A stretch of 64,000 nt of DNA from Trichormus variabilis 0441 (lineage in GTDB: Bacteria; Cyanobacteriota; Cyanobacteriia; Cyanobacteriales; Nostocaceae). Each line of letters opens with the position of its first letter. Within the stretch, counting starts at the first letter, position 1. This document shows positions 53,613 through 63,887 of the stretch, in pieces. The position numbers were made by a program, and so were the translations under genes. A model generated the notes under the pieces. That model saw only the letters and a program-made list of their open reading frames with translations. It was not told where the DNA came from and searched no databases. The stretch is taken from positions 3,540,001-3,604,000 of the forward strand of contig NZ_CP047242.1 in NCBI RefSeq assembly GCF_009856605.1, in the 5' to 3' direction.

Positions 53613-54143
53613 ATGAGTCTTATCAGGCTGTATCGCACCTCAATATTAGTAGTGAGTGTCTGCATTCTACTAGCTAGCAACTCTGCTTTAGCTGCTGAAA
53701 GAGTAGTACTGAAGTATAATGTTTTCCGTGAAACCATTGCTGTAGAAGAATTATCGACCTTTGCTCAAACTGGCGCACTTTCAAGTTCACTACGAATTAA
53801 TTTAGCTTTAGCTCGACAAGACCCTAAAGTAATTCGTCAATATTTAACAACACCAGTCAAAGTCAGCCCTGTACTTTTAGATCGGGTGTTAAACAGTCCT
53901 GTAGGTAACATTATTCTTGATGAGCTAAGTCAAGTTATTCATACACCATCCCGCAGTGCTGATAGACAAGCTTTGCGTTCCGCTTTGTCACTTTCCGCTA
54001 GTGGCGATGGACAAATGACTTTGATAGAAATAATCCAAAATTATCCTACGCCCAACGTAGAAGTTGACGGAGAGCGTTTGGGAAATGCTTACCGTCAACT
54101 TCGTAGCTTACAAGCTAGGTTAGAGAATTTATTCGGTTTTTAA
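53613..54143 (+). CDS. DUF1400 secreted protein
   Basis: 176 residues. A signal peptide ending ALAA is followed by the DUF1400 domain (ERVVLKYNVFRETI, LLDRVLNSPVGNIILDE, SLSASGDGQMTLIEIIQNYP). In many cyanobacterial proteins this domain precedes an alpha/beta hydrolase; here it stands alone. The ATG at 53613 is chosen because the signal peptide starts there. Its stop codon overlaps the stop of the minus-strand gene that follows by 4 bases. Confidence 0.85.
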   Translation: MSLIRLYRTSILVVSVCILLASNSALAAERVVLKYNVFRETIAVEELSTFAQTGALSSSLRINLALARQDPKVIRQYLTTPVKVSPVLLDRVLNSPVGNIILDELSQVIHTPSRSADRQALRSALSLSASGDGQMTLIEIIQNYPTPNVEVDGERLGNAYRQLRSLQARLENLFGF

Positions 54144-54337
54144 TAAGCTAAAGTTTCTAAAGTTTCCCGCAAATAACGTTGTACTTGCTGTTCTAAACGC
54201 AATTCTTTCAGTTGAATATTACTTTCTAGCTGCCAACGCTGGAAACCAGAACTAGCGGCGATCGCATATTGGAGATTGCTCCAAATATCAGGATCACGAG
54301 AAAATTGATAATTACTGGTAGCTGTAATCTTAGCCAT
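54140..54337 (-). CDS. Small conserved hypothetical protein
   Basis: 65 residues: KITATSNYQFSRDPDIWSNL followed by a helical tail (LKELRLEQQVQRYLRETLETL). It is 6 bases after the membrane protein gene, probably cotranscribed with it. Cyanobacterial homologues are familiar to me but have no function assigned. Confidence 0.75.
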   Translation of the reverse strand: MAKITATSNYQFSRDPDIWSNLQYAIAASSGFQRWQLESNIQLKELRLEQQVQRYLRETLETLAY

Positions 54338-54343
54338 AGTCCC

Positions 54344-54955
54344 TCATTCCTCAGTTTTAACTTCGACAGGCAACTGGGGCAAGATTTTATTAACCCGCAC
54401 CCCTAAAATTGTGAAATCCTGGTTAATCTTCTCTAAAGGTAATGGTTCTATCGCTGCAAATTCTGTGTCATTTGTGACCAAAACCCGCGCTACGCTCACG
54501 GGAATTTGCAGAAACAAATTACTTGCCAAAAAGGTTAAAGCCGCAAGTGCTAACCCCAAGATGCGCCATTGGGGTAATTGACTTGTCATGTTAACAACTA
54601 AAGGCGCAGCTTGATATAGCTGCCACAATACAAAAATAGATAAAATTGCTGACAATAGAGCCAGCACACGATTTAACTTGGTATTAATTAAACAAAGGAT
54701 TTTTCTTTGCTGCTCAGTCAGATTCTCTGGCTTGAGGGCAATTCCCAAAATGGCAAATATATAAAAAGGTCGGCGCAACTGCATCCACAAAAGTGGAATA
54801 ACTCCAGCAGCAGCCACTAACAAAAGTTCCATCCAGACTGGCAAAAGCGGCTCACCAACAGAAAGGAACAATAAGCACAACAGCAAAAAAATTGGTAGTG
54901 TCGCCAATCCAGCGACGTGAATCCACAATATTGGTTCAGAGCGAAATGAGCGCAT
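54344..54955 (-). CDS. Low-complexity-tail-type membrane protein (tail absent)
   Basis: 203 residues with four or so membrane helices. The N-terminus RSFRSEPILWIHVAGLATLP is the signature I remember for the cyanobacterial 'low-complexity tail membrane protein' family. The usual repetitive tail is missing here; the protein ends VEVKTEE. It lies downstream of infB on the same strand after a 190-base repeat-filled gap. Confidence 0.8.
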   Translation of the reverse strand: MRSFRSEPILWIHVAGLATLPIFLLLCLLFLSVGEPLLPVWMELLLVAAAGVIPLLWMQLRRPFYIFAILGIALKPENLTEQQRKILCLINTKLNRVLALLSAILSIFVLWQLYQAAPLVVNMTSQLPQWRILGLALAALTFLASNLFLQIPVSVARVLVTNDTEFAAIEPLPLEKINQDFTILGVRVNKILPQLPVEVKTEE

Positions 54956-54959
54956 AAAA

Positions 54960-55146
54960 GAGTCCTGAGTTTTGAGTTTTGAGTGCTGAGTGTTGAATTT
55001 TAAGTTTGGATACCAGCAAGAAAGTCAGGTTCAAATCTCTCCCAGGCTTGTTTCTGACTGGTATGAGTTGTGAGTTGTCGCAGTTAAAAACTGTTTTCAA
55101 CTCTTTACTCTTAAATTACTTACCACTCAGCACTCGTTACTCAGCA
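54960..55146. repeat. TTGAGTT/TGAGTGC-type tandem repeats in infB 3' gap
   Basis: Heptamer-like runs (TTTTGAGTTTTGAGTGCTGAG) and related CAGCACTCG at the other end fill the gap between infB and the membrane-protein gene. Confidence 0.55.
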
Positions 55147-58100
55147 CTATCTTGTTAGTGCTAGGGTACGGCGTTTTGTGACCATTTGATAGGATTCGAT
55201 GATGTCGCCTTCAGCCCAATCATGGAATTTATCAACACCGATACCACATTCGTAACCGGCGTTGACCTCGCGCGCGTCGTCTTTCATCCGTTTGAGGGAG
55301 TCAAGCACGCCTTCATAGATCACCTTACCGGCACGACGTACCCGCACTTTGCAGTTGCGGACTAGTTTGCCAGATTGGACATAACAACCAGCAACAGCAC
55401 CGCGACCAACTGGGAAGACAGCGCGGACTTCGGTTTGACCCAGGGGTTCTTCAACCAACTCTGGTTCTAACAGACCTTCCAATGCGCCTTGGATATCTTC
55501 GATCAGTTTGTAGATGATGTTGTATTCTCGTACGTCTACACCTGCTTCATCAGCCGCTTGTCTGGCTCCACTGGCAAAGGTGGTGTTGAAGCCGATAATT
55601 ACAGCTCCACTGGCTGCTGCTAAGTCGATATCTGTTTCGGTGATTTCGCCAGCCGCAGTTAACAGCATCCGAATCTGTACTTCGTTTTGGGGGATTTGTT
55701 TGAGTGATCCCACAATCGCTTCTACAGAACCTTGTACGTCACCCTTCAAGATGAGGTTGAGTTCTTTCAACTCGCCTTCTTGAGCTTGAGCGGATAGGGT
55801 TGTGAGGGTGACACGTCCTTGTAGTAGACGAGAGAGACGTTGCTTGTCGGCACGATCTGATGCCAGCGCTCTGGCTTCTTTTTCGTTGTCGAATACCTCA
55901 AACTCGTCACCTGCGGCGGGTACGTCACTTAAACCGAGTACCTCAACTGCAAATGAAGGCCCAGCTATATCAACTCTTCTGCCGCGATCATCAACCATTG
56001 CCCGGACTTTACCAAATGCTGAACCAGCAAGCAGTATATCTCCTACATGGAGTGTACCGTTCTGAATCAACAGGGTAGCAACTGCGCCCTTGGCTTTATC
56101 CAGGTGGGCTTCAATAACGGTTCCTCTGGCGTTCCGGTCTGGGTTGGCAGAAAGTTCACCAACTTCTGCTACTAAGAGAATCATCTCTAGGAGAGTATCC
56201 AGGTTTTCACCCTTGATGGCGCTGACAGGAACCATAATGGTTTCACCACCCCACTCTTCTGGGGTCAAGCCATACTGGGTGAGTTCTTGTTTCACCCGGT
56301 CTGGTTGTGCGCCTTCTTTATCAATCTTGTTGATAGCAACAACAATTGGTACTCCGGCTGCTTGAGCGTGGCTAATTGCCTCGACTGTTTGGGGACGTAC
56401 ACCATCGTCTGCGGCTACCACTAAGACAGCGATATCTGTTACCCTAGCGCCTCTTGCTCGCATGGCTGTAAAGGCTTCGTGACCGGGGGTATCTAAGAAG
56501 ACAATCTGCTGTTCTTTACCGTCATGGACGATATCAACGTGGTATGCACCTATATGCTGGGTGATCCCGCCTGCTTCACCGGCTGCTACTTTGGTTTTGC
56601 GAATCGAGTCGAGAAGGGTAGTCTTACCGTGGTCTACGTGACCCATGATTGTCACTACTGGCGGACGACGCAGGAGATGTTCCAAGTCGCCAACTTCAAT
56701 CATTTCCGTGACTTTACGGGCTTCTGCTTCTGGTTCAGCAGTTTCGACTTCTATCTCTAACTCTTTACCCACCAAGGTAATTGTCGGGATATCCAGATTT
56801 TGGGTGATACTCACTGCCATGCCTTTCATGAACAGGATTTTCACAATTTCTGTGTCAGCAACTGCCAGAAGGTCGGCTAACTCTTGCACTGTCATTGGCC
56901 CGGTGACCGCAACTTTCTCTGGCCGCTCACGTTTAACTTCTGTTTCCTGGCGGCGGTTTTGGTCACGGTTGTTATGGCTAGACCTCTTACCACGAGTTGT
57001 GGGACTACTAATTGGTGCTGCTGTCGCTGCTGTCGCTGCTCTGGCTGCTTTGGGTTTGGGGGGACGAGCGATGGAAAGACTAACTTGGACGGTTGCGGGT
57101 ATTTCTAATCCCTCTTCATCTAGTAAGTCTTCGTCTTCAAAATCATCTTCTACCAATGGCTTGACGCGTTTGCCTTTAACGCCAGCCTTGCCAGCTTTTT
57201 CTTTGATTTCGTCAATGATTTCTTCTTCTTGCCACTTCTTGCCACCTTTGGCGAGACGGGGTGGTGTCGGGCGTTTCAAATCTAGCAGGTCTGGGGCGAT
57301 CGCAGCTGTATCGCCTACCTCTCCTCTACCACCGGGAACTCCTCTAGGTGGAGTGGCAACTGGTGCGGCATCTACTGACGGGCGCACTGGTCTTTGAGGA
57401 CGTATGCCGTCACCTGATGGAGCGCCTGGTCTATTGACACGTTGCTCTGGTTTGACGGGGCCTTGGGCAGGGCGAGCCTGTTTTTGTACTGGAGCCGATG
57501 AGGTTTCTCCTTGTGCAGGTTTGGCGACTCTTGGTTTAGCTTGGTCGCGCTCATCTTCACGCCGTGGGCGATCGCGTTTGAGAATTGGTTTTTCGCCTGG
57601 CGCACCTGTTATTTCAGATAGATCCAGTTTTTCTGCTGTAGGTCTACTAGGAGGCGCTACCAGTTGGGGTTTTGGTTGTCTCTCTGGTTTACCTGGTCTG
57701 GGCTGAGCTGATTTTTCTGGCTTCTCTACTGCGATTTTCGCCGGAGCTTGTGATTGAGCTTCCGGTTCTGCTTCTGGTGCAGCAGGTTTTTGCGGGGTCT
57801 CAGATAGATTCCGTGGTACAGGTCGAGATGGTGCCGTCGGCTTCATGGGCGAGACTGGTGTAGCGAAGGGCCGTGGAGGTGCTGGAGAATTGGCTTCAGA
57901 AGAAGCAATCTGGTTATTAGCAACTGACGCTTCTGGAGCGTTGGAGGTAGTGTTTCTCAATATTTTGGGTTTACGAATTTCCAAAATTTGTTGTTGTTTT
58001 TGTGGGGGCGCAGGTCGGTTGCGCGAGCCAGCAGGTGCTGAATTTGGTTTATGACTGGTTGTGTTTAATTCTTTTTTAGATGTTCCATTTGTAGCTGCAA

Positions 58101-58263
58101 GCTTTTCCGCAGCTGCCCGGATACTTTCTGCCTCTGATTCTGAGATTGTACTGCTATGGCTTTTGACCGCAATATTGAGCTGGTCGCAAATTGCTAGTAG
58201 CTCTTTGTTATCCAAATTCAATTCCTTTGATAATTCGTAGATTCTAACTTTGCCGTTGTTCAT
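55147..58263 (-). CDS. infB: Translation initiation factor IF-2
   Basis: 1038 residues. The N-terminal IF2_N motif is [16 protein letters not shown] long Pro/Ala/Arg-rich region follows (about 60-440). The G domain starts near residue 540 ([12 protein letters not shown]), with DTPGHEAF and NKID, and domains II-IV follow. The extended N-terminal region is normal for cyanobacteria. It delivers initiator tRNA to the 30S subunit. Fourth gene of rimP-nusA-ylxR-infB. Confidence 0.97.
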   Translation of the reverse strand: MNNGKVRIYELSKELNLDNKELLAICDQLNIAVKSHSSTISESEAESIRAAAEKLAATNGTSKKELNTTSHKPNSAPAGSRNRPAPPQKQQQILEIRKPKILRNTTSNAPEASVANNQIASSEANSPAPPRPFATPVSPMKPTAPSRPVPRNLSETPQKPAAPEAEPEAQSQAPAKIAVEKPEKSAQPRPGKPERQPKPQLVAPPSRPTAEKLDLSEITGAPGEKPILKRDRPRREDERDQAKPRVAKPAQGETSSAPVQKQARPAQGPVKPEQRVNRPGAPSGDGIRPQRPVRPSVDAAPVATPPRGVPGGRGEVGDTAAIAPDLLDLKRPTPPRLAKGGKKWQEEEIIDEIKEKAGKAGVKGKRVKPLVEDDFEDEDLLDEEGLEIPATVQVSLSIARPPKPKAARAATAATAAPISSPTTRGKRSSHNNRDQNRRQETEVKRERPEKVAVTGPMTVQELADLLAVADTEIVKILFMKGMAVSITQNLDIPTITLVGKELEIEVETAEPEAEARKVTEMIEVGDLEHLLRRPPVVTIMGHVDHGKTTLLDSIRKTKVAAGEAGGITQHIGAYHVDIVHDGKEQQIVFLDTPGHEAFTAMRARGARVTDIAVLVVAADDGVRPQTVEAISHAQAAGVPIVVAINKIDKEGAQPDRVKQELTQYGLTPEEWGGETIMVPVSAIKGENLDTLLEMILLVAEVGELSANPDRNARGTVIEAHLDKAKGAVATLLIQNGTLHVGDILLAGSAFGKVRAMVDDRGRRVDIAGPSFAVEVLGLSDVPAAGDEFEVFDNEKEARALASDRADKQRLSRLLQGRVTLTTLSAQAQEGELKELNLILKGDVQGSVEAIVGSLKQIPQNEVQIRMLLTAAGEITETDIDLAAASGAVIIGFNTTFASGARQAADEAGVDVREYNIIYKLIEDIQGALEGLLEPELVEEPLGQTEVRAVFPVGRGAVAGCYVQSGKLVRNCKVRVRRAGKVIYEGVLDSLKRMKDDAREVNAGYECGIGVDKFHDWAEGDIIESYQMVTKRRTLALTR

Positions 58264-58755
58264 CCACTCTTCCCCTTTAATTTACAGTTTTTTTGCGGAT
58301 GGTTGCCTGGAAGTGCGACATCTCCATCCTTTGATTACTGTTTTAGGTTGCCCTTGGTGATTTTGCCGGTGCCTCCAATCAGGAAAGAGAGATGTTTCGG
58401 GTTAATGCTGGCATCTCCACCAAAATTGATGGTTAGCGAACATCCTTAAAAATTTGTTAAATAAGGCATTTTTATGATGTTCATTGATGCCGAACTGCGC
58501 CTGAGCGCTACCAGGTTGCCATTTTGTCGTTTTTTGTTTTGCTGTTTCTGAGCCTTCCACAACACAATGAGAGTGATTTTGTTGGGAGTAATGCTTCGCT
58601 CCTCTTAAATATTTTGTCAGAGCCGCTTGCTAACTACACCCATTTACTATTTTGGCACTAACCCCAAAAATTGCAGAGGGTGTGGTCATAGCTCAAGTGT
58701 TTTGGCTGTCACCACAGATTCCCCTGAGGAATTACCACCATGAATGTTTTTTAGC
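58264..58755. other. infB-ylxR intergenic region
   Basis: 492 bases with no gene on either strand. Related pieces GGCATCTCCACC and GACATCTCCATCC suggest a short repeat or local stem, but I see no clear terminator. An internal promoter for infB is plausible. Confidence 0.45.
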
Positions 58756-59025
58756 CTAATTTTGATTTTGGGGATCGTTTTGGGCTAGATTTTGCCACAA
58801 TTTTTGGTACAGTGTGTCTGGTACCGATGCTTGTAGCGATCGCCCTAATCGATTTTTTTTCTGAGCTGCTTGTAGGCAACTCATCTGCGGACAAATGTAG
58901 GCTGAACGCCCCATGCCCTCATTCAATTGTACCTTTCCCGAAGGAAAGACACGGACAATCCGCCAAAAGTCTTGTTTTAGTCCTACTTTACGGCAACTAA
59001 TACAACGTCGGTAGTTGGGTTGCAT
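58756..59025 (-). CDS. ylxR: YlxR family RNA-binding protein
   Basis: 89 residues: NYRRCISCRKVGLKQDFWRIVR, then GRSAYICPQMSCLQAAQKKNRLGRSL in pieces. The family lies between nusA and infB in most bacteria; YlxR is reported to regulate RNase P or transcription in some. Here it sits 148 bases after nusA, in the expected order. Confidence 0.92.
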   Translation of the reverse strand: MQPNYRRCISCRKVGLKQDFWRIVRVFPSGKVQLNEGMGRSAYICPQMSCLQAAQKKNRLGRSLQASVPDTLYQKLWQNLAQNDPQNQN

Positions 59026-59173
59026 CTGTCTTCTGTAACTTTAACAGAACTATTGATGGTGACAACCAAGTTAGACTAGCCAACTCTGATTGATCTTGAT
59101 GTTGCCTGATTTTTAGTAATAATTAAGACTAATACTATGGTCTATCTTACCAGAAATCCTTAAGGCTAAGAAA

Positions 59174-60451
59174 TTACTCTTCATCGTTGGGGTCAAAAGA
59201 CTCGTCTTCTAATTCTCCTTCTTGATTTTCTTCATAGTCTAGCTCCTCTGATTCGATGTCATCTTCCTCTAGTTGATATTTTGCACGCGCCGCCACAAAT
59301 TTAGCATCTTCGGCTGCTTGGTCATACTTGGCTTTATCTTTTATGTCTATTTTCCAGCCAGTCAATCGGGCAGCTAATCGCACGTTTTGTCCTTCTTTGC
59401 CGATAGCCAAACTCAGTTGGTCTTCCGCAACTAATACGTGAGTTTGTCTAGTTTCTGGGTCCATGAGGCGCACTTCATCGACTCGCGCCGGACTGAGGGC
59501 ATTAGCAATGTATGTTGCTGGGTCTGGAGACCAGCGAATCACGTCAATTTTTTCGCCGCGTAATTCGTTGACTACTACCTGAATGCGTGATCCCCTAGCA
59601 CCAATACAAGCCCCTACGGGGTCTACATCACGATCCAGGGTATCTACTGCTATTTTAGTCCTTGGGCCTACATAGCGGGAAGGGGGGTTTGCCTCCCTGG
59701 CTACGGCAACTATCCGTACCACTTCGTCTTCAATTTCTGGTACTTCGTTGGCAAATAGATAAACTACTAAACCTGCATCAGCACGGGAGACTAATAACTG
59801 TGGGCCGCGTTGCTGACCTTGGGAAACCTTTTTGAGATAAACCTTAAATGTGGCATTTGCCCGATAATTGTCGTTGGGCAATTGTTCGCGTTTGGGCAAT
59901 TCGGCTTCTACTTCTGGTTGTCCAAAGGTACTGCTAACTGCCAGAATGACTGATTGGCGCTCAAATCGCAAAACTCTGGCTTGGAGAACTGTGCTTTCTA
60001 GGTCTTGGAACTCTTCTTGCACCATCTGGCGCTGTTGATCCCGCAGTTTTTGCGCCAGTACTTGCTTGGTTTGCATGGCAGCCATGCGCCCAAATTCACC
60101 TTGGTCTGGGGTGACATCTAGTACCACTGAGTCTCCCAATTGGGCTTCGGGAGCTACTTGCTGTACTTCATCTAAGGAGATTTGATGGTCAGAATTATTA
60201 ACTTCTTCAACAATGGATTTTGTGGAAAGAACGCGAAATCCTTCCTCGTCAATATCTAGTTCGACTTCAAAGTTATCAAAATAATCTTCATCAAACTGTT
60301 TGCGCTCGATGTTTTGAGCGCGACGATAACGCTCATAACCCTTAAGTAAGGCTTCTCTAATAGCAGCTTGAACCGCTAACCGGGGCAAATTCCGTTCACG
60401 ACTAATACTTTCTATTAAATCTTTTAATCCTGGTAAACTAACCATTGACAT
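59174..60451 (-). CDS. nusA: Transcription termination/antitermination factor NusA
   Basis: 425 residues. It has the N-terminal RNA-polymerase-binding domain (about 1-125), an S1 domain (about 135-200), then two KH domains ([12 protein letters not shown] and [13 protein letters not shown]), and an acidic tail instead of the C-terminal repeats of E. coli NusA. The ATG at 60451 has AAGGAGA at a proper distance. Second gene of the operon. Confidence 0.96.
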   Translation of the reverse strand: MSMVSLPGLKDLIESISRERNLPRLAVQAAIREALLKGYERYRRAQNIERKQFDEDYFDNFEVELDIDEEGFRVLSTKSIVEEVNNSDHQISLDEVQQVAPEAQLGDSVVLDVTPDQGEFGRMAAMQTKQVLAQKLRDQQRQMVQEEFQDLESTVLQARVLRFERQSVILAVSSTFGQPEVEAELPKREQLPNDNYRANATFKVYLKKVSQGQQRGPQLLVSRADAGLVVYLFANEVPEIEDEVVRIVAVAREANPPSRYVGPRTKIAVDTLDRDVDPVGACIGARGSRIQVVVNELRGEKIDVIRWSPDPATYIANALSPARVDEVRLMDPETRQTHVLVAEDQLSLAIGKEGQNVRLAARLTGWKIDIKDKAKYDQAAEDAKFVAARAKYQLEEDDIESEELDYEENQEGELEDESFDPNDEE

Positions 60452-60609
60452 AAGCAATCTCCTTTATATGTTGGGGACTGGGGATTGGGTATTGAGTCCT
60501 GGGTATAGGGAAAATCAAAAGATAGGGTAACAAGGGAGTGGGAGGAAAATTATCCTTCCTTACCTCCTTCCAGTCCCCAGTTCCCAGTCCCTAATCCCTC
60601 GTCTCTCGT

Positions 60610-61071
60610 CTATTCGCCGTCATGTAGCAACACCCTAGTAATTAGGGAGCGAGGGATTTCAATGACGCGGCCTTTTTGATTTATGTAAACTTTTGTCTCA
60701 TCCCGGCGAATCAACTGACCAATCCACTCTTGTTGTCCTTCGTGGGGTGGGGAAGTGGAAACAATTACAGGAAACCCTTTAAAAGAGATAAATTCCCGAT
60801 CAGTTACCAGTTGCCGAGAAATACCAGGACTTGACACTTCCAAGACATAAGCATCTGGAATGATTTCCGTTGCATCTAAGGCAGCTTCTAAAGCACGGCT
60901 CATGCGCTCACAATCATCCAGACCAGTATCCTGTTGAGGATTACGGATATCTACACGTAATACTGGTGGTCGTTGGTTGGTGTGAAAAACGATACCAACG
61001 ACTTCCAATCCCAGTTGTTCTGCCACTGGTATTGCCAAATCTGTAATTGGTGGAACTAAAGGATGAGTCAT
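60610..61071 (-). CDS. rimP: Ribosome maturation factor RimP
   Basis: 153 residues. The conserved core is [23 protein letters not shown] (in pieces), then [14 protein letters not shown]. RimP helps mature the 30S subunit. ATG 61071 is preferred over TTG 61083, which lies almost on the T-run of the upstream hairpin. There is no Shine-Dalgarno sequence. First gene of the operon. Confidence 0.95.
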   Translation of the reverse strand: MTHPLVPPITDLAIPVAEQLGLEVVGIVFHTNQRPPVLRVDIRNPQQDTGLDDCERMSRALEAALDATEIIPDAYVLEVSSPGISRQLVTDREFISFKGFPVIVSTSPPHEGQQEWIGQLIRRDETKVYINQKGRVIEIPRSLITRVLLHDGE

Positions 61072-61083
61072 GTGCAAATACAA

Positions 61084-61110
61084 TAAAAAAAGTGGGCATC
61101 AACCCACTTC
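61084..61110 (-). terminator. Intrinsic-terminator-like hairpin in the rimP leader
   Basis: On the minus strand, AAGTGGG / CCCACTT (61090-61096 with 61103-61109, 6-base loop) is followed by a run of seven T. It ends about 14 bases before the rimP ATG. A terminator in this place suggests attenuation of the rimP-nusA-infB operon. Confidence 0.75.
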
Positions 61111-61129
61111 CTGCGATAGGGATATCTTC

Positions 61130-61162
61130 CAAGAAGTCTTGTGACGAACCGATGATGGTTCG
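61130..61162 (-). promoter_or_regulatory. Two small leader hairpins upstream of the rimP attenuator
   Basis: CGAACC / GGTTCG (61145-61150 with 61157-61162) and CAAGA / TCTTG (61130-61134 with 61137-61141). With the terminator hairpin they give a three-stem leader about 90 bases long. Confidence 0.4.
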
Positions 61163-61214
61163 CCGCTAACATGAGTGTAGCGCATTTCTTTATTAGTCAA
61201 TAGTCATTGGTCAG

Positions 61215-61267
61215 AGACGCGATAAATCCCGTCTGTACAATCTTCTGAGACGCGATAGATCGCGTCT
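61215..61267. repeat. Two palindromic repeats AGACGCGAT-ATCGCGTCT
   Basis: AGACGCGATAAATCCCGTCT (61215-61234) and AGACGCGATAGATCGCGTCT (61248-61267), each followed by GTACAATYTT. They are members of the same interspersed family as 6811-6830. Confidence 0.75.
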
Positions 61268-61281
61268 GTACAATTTTCTCT

Positions 61282-62700
61282 CTACTCTTTACTCCTCACA
61301 ATGGAATTGGGAATTGATTTGAGTTGTCTGGTTTGTTCGATGATTTGGTCGATGTCTTCTTGGGATAATCGCTGGACGTAGTTGAGTTTGACTTCTTCTA
61401 AAAAGTCAACTAGTAAGCTTTGAATTTCGGAGAGTACGTGTTTTTGCTGTATTTCGTTGCCTAAGGCTTGGGTGAAGCTATGGGCAAGTTGGCTGGAGAG
61501 TTTTGCACCGATGGGATCTTTGATAGCGCTGACTAGGACGTTGTAGAGATTTGTGGTGATTTGGGTGGCTAGTTGTTCGCTGATTTGGGTTTGGGCTTGT
61601 CCAACTCCGGGTAAGGATTGTAGGTTCTTGTAGATGGGGACTTGGTGAAAGGCACTGTTGATATTGTGCTGTAATAAGGCGACTAGTTCTGGTTGAATTT
61701 TGGGTAAGACTTGATCAACGATAGTTTGGACTAAAAGACCGGCGATCGCTTCCACTTCATTGATATCGTTAATGTCTATGTAGGGACGCAATTTGTCATT
61801 TTGCAGCAACCAGCGTGTAATTTCACCCTTTTGAATTGATCCCTGAATCTGGTTAATGACGCGAATGATGACAATTTCTGTGAGTTCTTCGGCGAAATTG
61901 GCGACGACTACTTGGTGAATTTGTTTATTTATGGGTTGCAGGTTTAATAAACGGGCATGATCTAGGCGAATCGTTACAGGTATGATTCGCAACCAGCGCC
62001 AGAAGGGAATCAATAAGAATAAATCATACCAGCGCCACAAAATAGCATTTAACCAGCTGAACCCTGGATGGCTACTTCTGATATAAATCACGCGTCCTAG
62101 TAACTCTAAGCCAAATAAGCAAACAAATGGTAAATCTATCAGCCAAAAATAATTGATGAATTCGTTGTTTTCCCCGATTTGGCGGTAATAATTTGTGGCA
62201 ATTAAAGGACTGATTTTCTGGTTAAAAAAGGTAATTTCTTGTATCCAGCCTTTTTGGGATAGGTATGGCTGACTCCAAAAGGTAGCAAATGATTGTTTGG
62301 CTGAATCATTGCCGATGCGATCGCGCATTCGCTTTTTGATTCTTTCTAAAGTCCCACTTTTGCCTACGGCGGCAAACGGGTTACCTTCAATCATCTCGTT
62401 GCTAAGACGACTAATCTCTTGTAATTGAGTTTTTACTTCTGGTGATGTGATACCTGTTTGACTTACTTGTGCTTTTAAAAGGTTGATTTTATTTAAATAA
62501 TTTTGCGTTTCTCTGTGCTGTTCAATACCCTTAATGGGGTCATAAACTTTAGTTATCTCTGGCACTTTCCGCAAGTAAAAATCCCGCCACGGCACATAAC
62601 TTAAATCAAATAAAACTAAGAATAAGTTTAATGTGGCGATGGTTGCCATCAATCTTTCAAAGTATAAATTCTGTTTTTTCGGTAATTTTCGATTAGCCAT
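61282..62700 (-). CDS. Conserved hypothetical membrane protein
   Basis: 472 residues. Membrane helices are predicted near the N-terminus (about 16-35, MATIATLNLFLVLFDLSYV) and in the middle (about 185-205 FWLIDLPFVCLFGLELLG; about 222-245 WYDLFLLIPFWRWLRIIPV). The C-terminal half is soluble and helical. Found in cyanobacteria to my memory, without function. The ATG at 62700 is preferred over TTG 62721. Single gene. Confidence 0.78.
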   Translation of the reverse strand: MANRKLPKKQNLYFERLMATIATLNLFLVLFDLSYVPWRDFYLRKVPEITKVYDPIKGIEQHRETQNYLNKINLLKAQVSQTGITSPEVKTQLQEISRLSNEMIEGNPFAAVGKSGTLERIKKRMRDRIGNDSAKQSFATFWSQPYLSQKGWIQEITFFNQKISPLIATNYYRQIGENNEFINYFWLIDLPFVCLFGLELLGRVIYIRSSHPGFSWLNAILWRWYDLFLLIPFWRWLRIIPVTIRLDHARLLNLQPINKQIHQVVVANFAEELTEIVIIRVINQIQGSIQKGEITRWLLQNDKLRPYIDINDINEVEAIAGLLVQTIVDQVLPKIQPELVALLQHNINSAFHQVPIYKNLQSLPGVGQAQTQISEQLATQITTNLYNVLVSAIKDPIGAKLSSQLAHSFTQALGNEIQQKHVLSEIQSLLVDFLEEVKLNYVQRLSQEDIDQIIEQTRQLKSIPNSIVRSKE

Positions 62701-62954
62701 TTTTAGTTTTAGATTATACAAATTACCATAACTAAACCATTCTTAATTCTTATACTTTGCATAGTAATCTAACCAGGATATTTCTTGTGACTGAGGAAAA
62801 ATTTTTTATTATATGTTAGTTAGATTAAAACTAAAAAGCTTTATCATTCGTCAAAAATTATGAACAATTTAGACAAATACTGTAAAGCAAAGTAAAATTA
62901 TCCTCTTGTTTACCTCTATCAATTTTCTTGGTTTAACTCAAAGGAGTTTTAAAT

Positions 62955-63740
62955 ATGTGGTGTGGGTTTGGAAAATCAAGTGCAATAGTTGCTACCGCTT
63001 GCGTAATTAGTACTAGTTTCGTAATTTCAAATACAACTTTTGCGGCTCGTCAGCGTAATTATACGCCACAGGAATTTCGTACAGTTTTACGAGGTTTAGG
63101 CTATAATGTCAAGGTCACAAACACGCCCCTCACTGACGCAGAAACTAAAAAAGCTATCAGTGAATTTCAAAAAGGTTACAAACTTACCCCAGTTGATGGA
63201 ATCGCAGGACCAAAAACCCAAGATTTTGCTGCAAATATCGTTCAAATCTTGCAAGCAAACTTAAATGCAGTCCTGAAAACAAATCCCCCTTTACCCCGTG
63301 ATCAATTTTACGGTCCTAAAACCGAAGCAGCCATTAAAGAATTTCAGACAAAACATAAGCTAGAAGCAACTGGTATTGCTAATTTAGCTCTCCGTCAAAA
63401 GTTAGACGAAGAAGCTAAAAAAGTCATCAGTCAACCGAGTACTGAGCCAACAGCGAAGCCGTCACCATCACCAACATCTAAACCAACAACATCACCGACA
63501 GCGAAGCCGTCACCATCACCAACATCTAAACCAACAACATCACCGACAGCGAAGCCGTCACCATCACCAACATCTAAACCAACAACATCACCGACAGCGA
63601 AGCCGTCACCATCACCAACATCTAAACCAACAACATCACCAACATCTAAACCGACGGTATCACCTTCACCAACAGCTTCGCCGGCAACTACACCTACAAC
63701 ATCACCCTCACCAACAGCTTCGCCGACAACTACACCTTAA
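62955..63740 (+). CDS. Secreted peptidoglycan-binding protein with repetitive tail
   Basis: 261 residues. A signal peptide (to about residue 31, ending NTTFAA) is followed by two PG_binding_1 domains (about 36-90 with DGIAGPKTQDF; about 97-155 with FYGPKTEAAIKEFQ). The last 95 residues are PSPTSKPTTSPTAK-type repeats encoded by four copies of a 48-bp unit. It should sit in the periplasm or on the cell wall. The AAAGGAG at 62939-62945 is a good ribosome-binding site. Confidence 0.88.
   Translation: MWCGFGKSSAIVATACVISTSFVISNTTFAARQRNYTPQEFRTVLRGLGYNVKVTNTPLTDAETKKAISEFQKGYKLTPVDGIAGPKTQDFAANIVQILQANLNAVLKTNPPLPRDQFYGPKTEAAIKEFQTKHKLEATGIANLALRQKLDEEAKKVISQPSTEPTAKPSPSPTSKPTTSPTAKPSPSPTSKPTTSPTAKPSPSPTSKPTTSPTAKPSPSPTSKPTTSPTSKPTVSPSPTASPATTPTTSPSPTASPTTTP
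63450..63641. repeat. 48-bp tandem repeats inside the peptidoglycan-binding gene
   Basis: Four consecutive, essentially identical copies of a 48-base unit starting ACAGCGAAGCCGTCACC (63450, 63498, 63546, 63594). The length is a multiple of 3, so copy-number changes would keep the frame. Confidence 0.92.
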
Positions 63741-63887
63741 TAAGACCAGAAAACCTTTATCAGCTAATGCGCGCCTAAATTGCATAACTACTAATAAGGG
63801 CTGTTAACTGTTGGCTGTTAACGGTCAACGGTCAAAAGCCCTCACGATGGATTATGTAGCTTAAAAGCAGAATAGCCTACCCAAACC

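Noticed and set aside
55025..55060. tRNA T-loop-like GGTTCAAATC
   Set aside because: No acceptor stem or D/anticodon arms can be formed around it.
56645..57397. 250-codon plus-strand open frame antisense to infB
   Set aside because: Serine-rich low-complexity shadow of the GC-rich, proline-rich IF-2 N-terminal region.
61285..61296. ACTCCTCACA, similar to the Yfr1 small-RNA core
   Set aside because: It lies at the 3' end of a minus-strand coding gene and lacks the flanking stems of Yfr1.
63450..63641. CRISPR-like regular repeats
   Set aside because: Units are contiguous with no spacers and encode protein; a plain tandem repeat.
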